Part shown: piece after piece, positions 1 to 5,752 of the stretch
Numbering within the stretch: position 1 is the first letter of the stretch
How the letters are laid out: each line of letters opens with the position of its first letter
NCBI GenBank assembly: GCA_964352775.1
Contig: CAYGTK010000230.1
Location: forward strand, 1-5,752
Direction of reading: 5' to 3'
Source of the DNA: CAYGTK01 sp964352775
GTDB taxonomy: Bacteria > Bacteroidota > Bacteroidia > Chitinophagales > CAIOSU01
DNA: 5,752 nt
Made by a program: the position numbers and the translations under genes
Notes under the pieces: model-generated
Told to the model about the DNA's origin: nothing
Databases searched by the model: none
What the model saw: only the letters and a program-made list of their open reading frames with translations

Positions 1-2458
1 TTCCTGAAGTATCGAATATCATCTCTAAACCCGTTTCAGGATCTACACCTGCATACTCGGGCAAGAACCAAACCCCTACAGGCTGACCTTCAATAGCTGC
101 ATTCTCGCCAAAGTTAGAACCGCCTAACATCTCTACATCACCTAGGTCTACTACTCTGTTTCGGTAGGCTGAAATATTGAAGTCGGTACGCCATTGTACT
201 TTGCTTTTTGGTCCAAGGTTGTTGGTACGTATCTGTATGTCTACTCCACGGTTACTTATTTTGCCTAGGTTCTGTGTTACTGTTGTAAATCCGCTTGAAG
301 GGGTCAATGGTTTAGCATCTACCAATACGTTGGTGGTGTATTCTTCGTAGTATTCAATAGTACCAGAAATACGATCGCGAAGTAAGCCGAAGTCTACAGC
401 AATATCGGCCTTCAGGGTAGTTTCCCAGCTTAGGTTCTCTACCGATGTATTGGCAGGGCCTATACCTGGCTGACCGTTGTAATCTTGATCTACATTGTAG
501 AAACTGTTCTGTGCAAAGTCGTCACCCAGCGATGCATTACCTACTGTACCCAAGCTACCACGTATCTTTAAGAAGCTTACCACTTTCGATTGGTTCAAGA
601 ATTTCTCTTCGCTCATTATCCAACCCACGGAAGCTGCTGGGAAATAGCCATACTTATTGTTAGTACCGAAGCGAGAAGAACCATCGGCCCTAAAGCTGAA
701 TTGGAATAAATATTTACGATTCAACTCGTAATTGAAACGGGTGAAGTAACTCAAGAAAGTATACTCTTTACCTGTACCCGCAGTAGCATCTTCAATGGTA
801 GTAGCACCTTGTGGTTGGGTGAAGGTACTCACCGCAAAATCAGTTCCACGGATGTAGCTGAACTGCTCTACTGCACGGTTGGGGTTAAAGCCGGCTAGGG
901 CTTCAAAATTATGTTTGTTACTCCAGTTCTTACTGTAGTTAAGCGTGGTGTTCAGGTTCCAGTTGATGTATTGCACGCGTCTATCTTCCGCAGTGGGGTT
1001 ACCAGCGGTAAGTTCTAAGGGAGTGAATATCTCTTCTATCTGGTTGATCATATCTACCCCGAAATCATTCCGTAGGCGAAGCCCTTTATAGATCTGTATG
1101 TCAGCGTTAATACCAGTAAGAATACGATAGGTCACGTTCTTGAAGTCGTAGAGGTCGAGCTGTGCAAGGGGGTTAATGCCAGCGGCAGGTTCAAAGTAAT
1201 CGCCATTGTCTTCCCTTACGGGGAAGATAGGCAAGGCGGCTGATTGTGCCAGTCCTAATCCACCTGCAGCACCTGCAAATACCAATTGGTTCTCGGTACG
1301 GGTGAGTCCGAAGTTCATTCCAAAGCTCAATCGCTCTGATGCTTGATGATTAAGGTTGGTACGGAAGCTGGCCCGCTGGAAATCATTGCCTTCTAAGAAC
1401 GAACTCTCATCTCTGAATGTTCCCCCTACATAATAAGTCGTCTTTTCGCTACCTCCTGAAATAGATAGGTTCACTTCTTGGAACGAACCCAAGCGCATCA
1501 CTTCATCTATCCAATCGGTATTGGCAATAGAGTCGCGATCAATACCTCTTGGTAGCCTAACTTGCCCTGTGTTGCCATCATTTTCCCATGCTTCTTGATA
1601 CAGGTCGGCGTATTCTTCGCCGTTCAGCATACCCAGTCGGCCTGTTTCTTGAGAGATACCACCAGAGTAGCTCACATCTATTTTAGTTGCACCCTTGCTT
1701 CCCTTTTTAGTGGTGATGAGTACTACACCATTTGCTCCACGTGAGCCATAGATGGCTGTAGCCGATGCATCTTTCAATATCTGTATAGACTCAATATCAT
1801 TTGGGTTAATGGTAGATAGTATGTTCCCGTTATAGCCTACTTTATTACCCGCATCACTTATGTCTCCAGTAATTATGGGGATACCATCAATTACATACAA
1901 TGGTTCAGCACTATTACTCAATGTTTTTGTTCCACGAATACGCACGGTTACGGGTGAACCTGCCAATCCATTTGCAGTGGTTATTTGTACTCCAGCTGCT
2001 TTGCCCTGTAGGGCCGAGTTGAAATCGTAAGTAGGGATGTTCTCAATTTCTTTCGCATCAATATCTACTATAGAGCTAGAGATGTTTCGCTTCTGCTTAG
2101 TACCGTAACCTACTACCACCACTTTATCTAATAGTAAGGCATCTTCCTTTAGCCCTGCATTTACTGTTACTGTTGCGCCAGCCTCTACCTGTATCTCTTG
2201 TCTATCATCCTTTAGGCCGATGAAAGAGATGACCAACACATAATTACCAGGCTCTACCTCGGTCAATTCATATTTACCATCTAGATCGGAGGATGTACCC
2301 TTTGTTGAACCTTCTATTACAATGGTAGCTCCAAATAGGGTTTCGCCTGTAGCATCGGTTACCGTTCCAGTTACTTTACCTGTTTGAGCATATAGAAGTG
2401 TGCATGTGACACTAAGTAAAAGGGTTAGAAGCCACGCCTTCGTCGTCTGACCGTTCAT
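1..2458 (-). CDS. SusC/RagA-family TonB-linked outer-membrane transporter (3' end off the left edge)
   Basis: TonB-dependent outer-membrane channel of the SusC/RagA family. Such proteins import glycans, peptides or other large nutrients, usually capped by a SusD lipoprotein and energised by TonB-ExbBD. My translation is open for 819 codons without a stop. Residues 1-25 form a signal peptide (hydrophobic LLTLLLSV core, likely cut near LLYA/Q). Residues about 28-105 are a carboxypeptidase-regulatory-like beta-sandwich (GTVTDATGETLFGATI, then DLDGKYEL). The family hallmark DKVVVVGYGTKQKR is at 111-124. The plug follows at about 125-255, with VRIRGTKTL, PLYVIDGIPI and ILKDASATAIYGSRGANGVV. The barrel starts near 258, with family-typical ADGSSRFG (591-598), SLGTVGN (635-641) and NRGVDIQI (736-743). 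No STN domain is present, so sigma/anti-sigma signalling is not indicated. Members usually have about 1000-1100 residues, so roughly 200 are missing. The start is fixed by an in-frame TAA two codons upstream. The substrate cannot be inferred. Confidence 0.96.
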   Translation of the reverse strand, partial: MNGQTTKAWLLTLLLSVTCTLLYAQTGKVTGTVTDATGETLFGATIVIEGSTKGTSSDLDGKYELTEVEPGNYVLVISFIGLKDDRQEIQVEAGATVTVNAGLKEDALLLDKVVVVGYGTKQKRNISSSIVDIDAKEIENIPTYDFNSALQGKAAGVQITTANGLAGSPVTVRIRGTKTLSNSAEPLYVIDGIPIITGDISDAGNKVGYNGNILSTINPNDIESIQILKDASATAIYGSRGANGVVLITTKKGSKGATKIDVSYSGGISQETGRLGMLNGEEYADLYQEAWENDGNTGQVRLPRGIDRDSIANTDWIDEVMRLGSFQEVNLSISGGSEKTTYYVGGTFRDESSFLEGNDFQRASFRTNLNHQASERLSFGMNFGLTRTENQLVFAGAAGGLGLAQSAALPIFPVREDNGDYFEPAAGINPLAQLDLYDFKNVTYRILTGINADIQIYKGLRLRNDFGVDMINQIEEIFTPLELTAGNPTAEDRRVQYINWNLNTTLNYSKNWSNKHNFEALAGFNPNRAVEQFSYIRGTDFAVSTFTQPQGATTIEDATAGTGKEYTFLSYFTRFNYELNRKYLFQFSFRADGSSRFGTNNKYGYFPAASVGWIMSEEKFLNQSKVVSFLKIRGSLGTVGNASLGDDFAQNSFYNVDQDYNGQPGIGPANTSVENLSWETTLKADIAVDFGLLRDRISGTIEYYEEYTTNVLVDAKPLTPSSGFTTVTQNLGKISNRGVDIQIRTNNLGPKSKVQWRTDFNISAYRNRVVDLGDVEMLGGSNFGENAAIEGQPVGVWFLPEYAGVDPETGLEMIFDTSG
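2384..2458 (-). other. Signal peptide of the SusC-like protein
   Basis: The first 25 codons encode a short polar start with one lysine (MNGQTTK), a hydrophobic core (AWLLTLLLSVTCTLL) and a YAQ end, followed by the mature TGKVTGTV beta strand. This is a Sec/SPI-type signal as expected for an outer-membrane barrel. The exact cleavage site, after Ala24 or Gln25, is inferred by eye. Confidence 0.8.
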
Positions 2459-2570
2459 GTGTTACTGTTTTCTTTGGGGATATAAAGGGGGTATACCTAT
2501 TGTTAAACTTGCGTTAACGCTGCCCTAATTTAGGACTTATTTACGAATTGGGAATAGGTTGAGAGGGGGG
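2459..2570 (-). promoter_or_regulatory. Leader/promoter region of the SusC-like gene, with a 10-bp palindrome
   Basis: This is the stretch between the valS-side terminator and the SusC start codon. Any promoter independent of valS would be expected here. I found no TAnnTTTG element on the minus strand in it, so no promoter position is given. The bases just before the ATG are A-rich (AAAGAAAACAGTAACAC) with no Shine-Dalgarno motif, as usual for Bacteroidota. A perfect palindrome GCGTTAACGC lies at 2511-2520, about 53 bp before the start codon, and could be a regulator site. Two short G-runs followed by TATA (near 2486-2494 and 2565-2574) also occur here; their meaning is unknown. Confidence 0.35.
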
Positions 2571-2573
2571 TAT

Positions 2574-2606
2574 AAAAAAATAGGCCGAAGTCGTTAAACT
2601 TCGGCC
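2574..2606 (-). terminator. Intrinsic (Rho-independent) terminator downstream of valS
   Basis: On the minus strand GGCCGAAG and CTTCGGCC form a perfect 8-bp GC-rich stem, extendable by one T-A pair, around a loop of 6-8 nt (2583-2606). It is followed at once by TATTTTTTT (2574-2582). This is the textbook form of an intrinsic terminator for minus-strand transcription. The plus-strand flank (CGCTACGG) has no U-tract, so it should work in one direction only. It lies about 140 nt beyond the valS stop codon and about 115 bp before the SusC start. It would therefore end valS, or a small RNA made in the gap, and separate it from susC. Confidence 0.85.
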
Positions 2607-2618
2607 CGCTACGGTAAA

Positions 2619-2652
2619 CACAATATTGATAGTATCTACTATCAACACTGTA
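2619..2652 (-). other. Long RNA hairpin between valS and its terminator (possible small RNA or 3' UTR element)
   Basis: As minus-strand RNA this stretch folds into one uninterrupted stem of 15 base pairs closed by an AGAU tetraloop. The inner eight pairs come from a near-perfect DNA palindrome (TTGATAGTA and TACTATCAA around two bases, 2626-2645). The outer seven pairs (2646-2652 with 2619-2625) include three G-U wobbles. Read as plus-strand RNA these wobbles would become A-C mismatches, so the full stem exists only in the valS-sense transcript. Only 12 nt separate it from the terminator hairpin. It resembles no family I recognise. It could be a structured 3' UTR of valS, the body of a short sRNA ending at the terminator, or, at DNA level, an operator palindrome. 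Confidence 0.5.
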
Positions 2653-2670
2653 ATGATATAAACCACATTG

Positions 2671-2688
2671 GTTACAAAAGTTACAAAT
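2671..2688. repeat. Tandem 9-bp direct repeat
   Basis: GTTACAAAA and GTTACAAAT lie head to tail with one mismatch. On the minus strand they read ATTTGTAAC then TTTTGTAAC. Together they contain TAACTTTTG (2675-2683), which is one base longer than the Bacteroidota -7 consensus TAnnTTTG. It is therefore only a weak promoter candidate for a transcript running toward the hairpins. Confidence 0.5.
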
Positions 2689-2720
2689 GAGAATACGGTA
2701 GTACTCATCGAGAATACGGT
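2689..2720. repeat. Pair of 11-bp direct repeats spaced 21 bp
   Basis: GAGAATACGGT occurs exactly at 2689-2699 and again at 2710-2720. The start-to-start spacing of 21 bp is about two helical turns, so both copies face the same side of the DNA. That geometry is typical of paired binding sites for a DNA-binding protein, though a chance duplication is possible. The pair begins about 27 bp after the valS stop codon and directly abuts the tandem 9-bp repeat. Confidence 0.5.
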
Positions 2721-2746
2721 CGCTTTTAACCAGTAAACGGTAAAAG

Positions 2747-5368
2747 CTAGTTCAGCTTGGCCAAGTTCTCTTCTAGCACCTTCAATTTCGCTTCGCCGTC
2801 GGCTAGTTTGGCACGTTCTTTATCAACTACTGCAGCAGGTGCTCCACCTACGAAACGCTCGTTACTAAGCTTGCCTTGTACGCTTTTTACAAAGCCTTTG
2901 GTGTATTTTATCTCTTCTTCTATTTTGGCTTTTTCGGCCTCCACATCTACTTCCACACCAGTTACTACAAAAAAGCGGTCGGCCTTAACCAAGAACTGCT
3001 CAGCACCTTCTGGCTCAGTATCTACATACTCGAACGACTTTATCTTGGCCAATTTAACTATCAAACCAGCAAAGGAGTTGTACACTTTTTTATCTTCCAC
3101 TTGGGCATAGAACTCTAGTTCAGCAGATTGCTTCAACCCGTTGCGGTTACGTATTTCACGAACCTTAGCAATAACCTCTTTGGCCAGGTCAGCACGTTTC
3201 AATAGGTCTTCATCAAAAGCTGCGGGCTTGGGATAAGTACTCACTATCAAGCAATCTCCTTCGGCACGATCCTTTAAGGTATGCCAAGCCTCTTCACTAA
3301 TAAATGGCATGAAGGGGTGCAATACTTGAAGTAGTGTTTCAAAAATACCGACAGTTTGCTCAAGGGTATTACTACTAATGGGCTTACCGTATTCTGGCTT
3401 TATCATCTCCAAATACCACGAACAAAAGTCATCCCATATCAGCGTATAAACGCTCATCAATGCTTCCGACAAACGGAAATCTTCGTACGACTTCTCTATA
3501 GAAGTTATCACTTGGTCCATTCGGTTCTTGAACCACGTTATAGCTATTTGGTCATCTTCATTAGCTCCGTCTTCTACTTCCCATCCTTTCACCAGGCGGA
3601 GGGCATTCCATATTTTATTGCTGAAATTCCGTCCTTGCTCACAAAGTTTGTCATCGAACAATAAGTCATTACCAGCTGGTGCGCTTAGTAACATACCAAC
3701 ACGAACACCATCAGCACCGAACTTCTCCATCAACTCAATTGGGTCAGGGGAGTTACCTAGCGATTTAGACATCTTACGTCGTTGCATATCGCGAACCATA
3801 CCTGTAAAGTATACGGCTTTAAATGGCTTCTCCTTCTCAAATTCGTAACCCGCCATTATCATACGTGCTACCCAGAAGAAGATAATATCCCAACCTGTAA
3901 CCAATACGGAAGTGGGGTAGTAGTAATCCAATTCTTCGCGGCTCTCAAAGCCATCGAACACAGATATAGGCCACAGCCAGCTGCTGAACCAGGTATCTAC
4001 CACATCCTCATCTTGAGTAAGGTCGGCCATGGTCAAGTTTTGGTTGCCTGATCTTTCTTTGGCTTGTGCTAAAGCTTCTTCTTCTGTTTCGGCAACTATT
4101 ACGGTGCCATCCTCTAAGTAATAAGCAGGTATTTGCTGTCCCCACCATAGTTGACGACTGATAGGCCAATCGCGGATGTTCTCCATCCAGTGGCGGTAGG
4201 TGTTTTTAAACTTATCGGGTACAAAACGGATGTCGTCGTTCAGTACATGGTCTAAAGCTGGGCCAGCCAACTTTTGCATATCTACGAACCATTGTAGGCT
4301 CAATCGTGGCTCTACTACTACATCGGCATTACGCTCGCTGTAACCTACTTTATTGGTAATATCTTCTACTTTAACTACTTGGCCTAGCTTCTCTAAGTCT
4401 TCAATTATCAGTTTTCGCGCAGCAAATCTATCCTCGCCTACATACCACTGAGCAGCTTCGCCCAAGGTACCATCATCGTTCATAATGTCGATGGTCTCTA
4501 GCTTGTGCTTCTGGCCTAGTTCATGGTCATTAGGGTCGTGGGCAGGGGTTATTTTTAAAGCACCCGTACCAAATTCCATATCCACATACTCGTCAAATAT
4601 CACAGGTATCTCCCGCTCTACTAATGGCACTATTACCTTCTTACCCGCAAAGCCCGCGTAACGCTCATCGTTAGGATTAACACATATGGCGGTATCACCC
4701 AATATGGTTTCAGGTCGGGTGGTGGCTATGGTTATCCATTCATCTTCGGTACCGGCAATTCGGTATTTTACATGGAATAGTTTCGATTGCTCTTCTTTAT
4801 AAATAACCTCCTCGTTGCTCAATGTAGTGAGTGCACGTGGGTCCCAGTTTATCATTTTCAGGTCGCGGTACAGGTAGCCTTTGTTGTATAGATCTACGAA
4901 TACTTTAACTACGGCATCGCTTAGCTTTGGCTCCATGGTAAAGCGGGTGCGCTCCCAGTCGCAACTAGCTCCCAATTTCTTCAATTGCTCCAGAATAATA
5001 CCACCGTATTTATCTTTCCACTCAAAGGCGTGGCCTAAGAATTCCTCGCGGGTAATATCTGCTTTAGTGATGCCCTCGCTACGTAGTTTGCGTACTACTT
5101 TACTTTCGGTAGCAATACTAGCGTGGTCGGTTCCAGGAACCCAACAGGCGTTATAACCCTGCAAACGCGCACGGCGAATGAGGATGTCTTGTATGGTATT
5201 GTTAAGCATGTGGCCCATGTGCAATATACCCGTAACATTTGGCGGCGGAATGACGATGGTATACGGCTCGCGCTCATCGGGCACTGAGCGGAAGAAACCG
5301 CTATCGTTCCAGTGCTTGTACCATTTGTCTTCTACCTGTTTGGGGTCGTATTGTTTGGGTATGTCCAT
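2747..5368 (-). CDS. valS: Valine--tRNA ligase (valyl-tRNA synthetase), complete
   Basis: Cytoplasmic class I aminoacyl-tRNA synthetase that joins valine to tRNA-Val using ATP and hydrolyses mischarged threonyl-tRNA-Val. The 873-residue length is normal for bacterial ValRS. The HIGH signature is HMGH at 50-53, within PPPNVTGILHMGHML, and the KMSKS loop is intact at 532-536. GTDHASIATESKV (79-91) and TWFSSWLWP (459-467) are Rossmann-fold landmarks. The CP1 editing domain spans about 200-345, with ATTRPET (215-221) and GTGALKITPAHDPND (267-281) carrying the conserved aspartates. The anticodon-binding helical domain follows (DDFCSWYLEMIKPEYG, about 646-661; HPFMPFISEE, 684-693). A charged C-terminal coiled coil spans about 806-873, with NERFVGGAPAAVVDKE. 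No key residue is missing. The ATG is the only good start: an in-frame TAA lies eight codons upstream with no ATG between. The stop is TAG. Confidence 0.99.
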   Translation of the reverse strand: MDIPKQYDPKQVEDKWYKHWNDSGFFRSVPDEREPYTIVIPPPNVTGILHMGHMLNNTIQDILIRRARLQGYNACWVPGTDHASIATESKVVRKLRSEGITKADITREEFLGHAFEWKDKYGGIILEQLKKLGASCDWERTRFTMEPKLSDAVVKVFVDLYNKGYLYRDLKMINWDPRALTTLSNEEVIYKEEQSKLFHVKYRIAGTEDEWITIATTRPETILGDTAICVNPNDERYAGFAGKKVIVPLVEREIPVIFDEYVDMEFGTGALKITPAHDPNDHELGQKHKLETIDIMNDDGTLGEAAQWYVGEDRFAARKLIIEDLEKLGQVVKVEDITNKVGYSERNADVVVEPRLSLQWFVDMQKLAGPALDHVLNDDIRFVPDKFKNTYRHWMENIRDWPISRQLWWGQQIPAYYLEDGTVIVAETEEEALAQAKERSGNQNLTMADLTQDEDVVDTWFSSWLWPISVFDGFESREELDYYYPTSVLVTGWDIIFFWVARMIMAGYEFEKEKPFKAVYFTGMVRDMQRRKMSKSLGNSPDPIELMEKFGADGVRVGMLLSAPAGNDLLFDDKLCEQGRNFSNKIWNALRLVKGWEVEDGANEDDQIAITWFKNRMDQVITSIEKSYEDFRLSEALMSVYTLIWDDFCSWYLEMIKPEYGKPISSNTLEQTVGIFETLLQVLHPFMPFISEEAWHTLKDRAEGDCLIVSTYPKPAAFDEDLLKRADLAKEVIAKVREIRNRNGLKQSAELEFYAQVEDKKVYNSFAGLIVKLAKIKSFEYVDTEPEGAEQFLVKADRFFVVTGVEVDVEAEKAKIEEEIKYTKGFVKSVQGKLSNERFVGGAPAAVVDKERAKLADGEAKLKVLEENLAKLN

Positions 5369-5387
5369 GCTTAAAAAAATTGAAGGG

Positions 5388-5395
5388 CAAAGTTA
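5388..5395 (-). promoter_or_regulatory. Probable valS promoter, -7 element
   Basis: The minus strand carries TAACTTTG, an exact match to the Bacteroidota primary sigma -7 consensus TAnnTTTG, 19 bp before the valS ATG. Transcription would start a few bases downstream and leave a very short leader (roughly 10-15 nt) of T-rich sequence without a Shine-Dalgarno motif. I see no good TTG at the expected -33 distance, so the call rests on the -7 match and its position. Confidence 0.55.
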
Positions 5396-5457
5396 TGGAT
5401 TTTGGTGGTAGAAGTGCTGTGTTAACGGACAGAGATTTAGGAGGAAAAAGAAGATGC

Positions 5458-5483
5458 TGTCATCCTGAATTTATTTCAGGATC
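5458..5483 (+). repeat. REP-like palindromic element, copy 1
   Basis: A TGTC header is followed by a perfect 8-bp stem (ATCCTGAA with TTCAGGAT) around a 5-nt loop TTTAT, then C, giving 26 nt. I recognise the TCATCCTGAA...TTCAGGATC pattern as an intergenic repeat common in Bacteroidota genomes. It is the same length and layout as the inverted copy at 5636-5661. The asymmetric header before a hairpin resembles REP elements mobilised by RAYT (REP-associated tyrosine) transposases, but no such gene is in the window. Confidence 0.7.
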
Positions 5484-5635
5484 TGGCGTATGCATGATTT
5501 TGCGGAAGGTGAAGTACAGTGCGTCAAATACTGAATCAAGTTAAACATGGTATATGGGAAAGTGGGTAGGGTATTGGTTGCTCGGTAATGTCCTACCGTT
5601 TTTATAACAGTATCCTTACGAGGGTACTACATGGT

Positions 5636-5661
5636 GATCCCGTGACAAGCACGGGATGACA
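5636..5661 (-). repeat. REP-like palindromic element, copy 2 (inverted)
   Basis: Read on the minus strand this is TGTC, then an 8-bp stem (ATCCCGTG with CACGGGAT) around loop CTTGT, then C. It has the same 26-nt architecture as copy 1 but the opposite orientation. The TGTCATCC header and GGATC end are identical in the two copies. Three inner stem pairs differ between copies, and every change is compensated on the opposite arm. It also matches a repeat type widespread between Bacteroidota genes. No U-tract follows on either strand, so a terminator role is unlikely. Confidence 0.7.
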
Positions 5662-5699
5662 TTGGGTGGGTATGGTTGTTATATAAAAAGTGAAGCGTA

Positions 5700-5743
5700 G
5701 GTCAGCCTGAGCATGGAGCGTAGCGTAATAGTCGAAGGGTGGA
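5700..5743 (+). repeat. Third, divergent REP-like element
   Basis: GGTCAGCCTGAGC at the left and GTCGAAGGGTGG at the right resemble the two ends of another common Bacteroidota intergenic repeat (GTCAGCCTGAGC...GTCGAAGG). The CAGCCT and AGGGTG arms pair with one mismatch. The arms are separated by an unusually long middle segment (ATGGAGCGTAGCGTAATA) holding two overlapping AGCGTA units. The GTCA header matches copies 1 and 2. The right boundary is approximate. Confidence 0.4.
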
Positions 5744-5752
5744 GGGCTGGGG

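Larger units (their letters stand above)
5396..5752. other. Gene-free region upstream of valS
   Basis: No reading frame on either strand looks like a protein. Stops are frequent, and the only ORF start with a Shine-Dalgarno-like sequence gives a four-codon peptide. No tRNA or other RNA family was recognised. The identifiable content is a set of REP-like palindromes, listed separately, spread through otherwise featureless sequence. The gene on the far side lies beyond the right edge. Confidence 0.7.

Noticed and set aside
30..45. GTTTCAGGATCT resembling the REP-like repeat
   Set aside because: It lies inside the SusC coding frame, encoding the normal DPETGLE stretch, and has no matching left arm.
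445..1744. Plus-strand ORFs of 60-72 codons (445-663, 1562-1744)
   Set aside because: They lie antisense to the continuous SusC reading frame, are rich in Ser, Leu and Cys without domain patterns, and are by-products of its codons.
2402..2416. Cysteine at residue 19 of the SusC signal peptide as a possible lipobox
   Set aside because: The preceding residues are LSVT; Thr directly before Cys does not fit a lipobox, and SusC proteins are barrels cut by signal peptidase I.
2757..5411. Several plus-strand ORFs of 77-117 codons and one small minus-strand ORF (5095-5277) overlapping valS
   Set aside because: All overlap the fully conserved valS frame; their translations show low-complexity shadow composition with no recognisable motif.
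5439..5468. AGGAGG nine bases before an ATG, looking like a perfect Shine-Dalgarno start
   Set aside because: The frame stops after four codons, inside the REP-like element, and Bacteroidota rarely use Shine-Dalgarno sequences.
5583..5603. CGGTA/TACCG hairpin followed by TTTTT as a plus-strand terminator
   Set aside because: The stem has only five pairs, and no plus-strand gene lies upstream for it to terminate.
1..5752. CRISPR arrays, tRNA or rRNA genes, insertion sequences, phage or defence genes
   Set aside because: No regularly spaced repeats, cloverleaf sequences, transposase frames or related motifs were seen on either strand.

Overview
The window looks like chromosomal DNA of a Bacteroidota species. 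Three things point there: a SusC/RagA-type TonB-dependent transporter (a family largely confined to this phylum), a valyl-tRNA synthetase preceded by a TAnnTTTG-type -7 element with no Shine-Dalgarno sequence, and an intergenic repeat headed TGTCATCC of a kind common in these genomes. The class cannot be resolved from this sequence alone.

Layout, left to right. Bases 1-2458 (minus strand) hold the first 819 codons of a SusC-like outer-membrane transporter; its C-terminus, and any SusD partner, lie beyond the left edge. Bases 2459-2746 are intergenic and densely structured. Reading in the direction of transcription from valS, they contain two 11-bp direct repeats, a tandem 9-bp repeat, a long hairpin whose G-U pairs form only in minus-strand RNA, a clear intrinsic terminator, and then a leader of about 115 bp before susC that contains a 10-bp palindrome. 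Bases 2747-5368 (minus strand) hold a complete valS. Bases 5369-5752 have no recognisable gene. They carry a probable valS promoter and a small cluster of REP-like palindromes: two inverted 26-nt copies with compensatory stem changes and a third, more divergent element.

Both genes point the same way, but the terminator between them suggests separate transcription. valS is housekeeping, while the SusC gene probably begins a nutrient-uptake locus that continues to the left. No function links the two genes.

I found no CRISPR array, tRNA, rRNA, insertion sequence, phage gene or defence gene, and no convincing new multi-gene system. The parts most worth checking are the structured valS-susC gap, which could encode a small RNA or be a structured valS 3' UTR, and the REP-like cluster upstream of valS.
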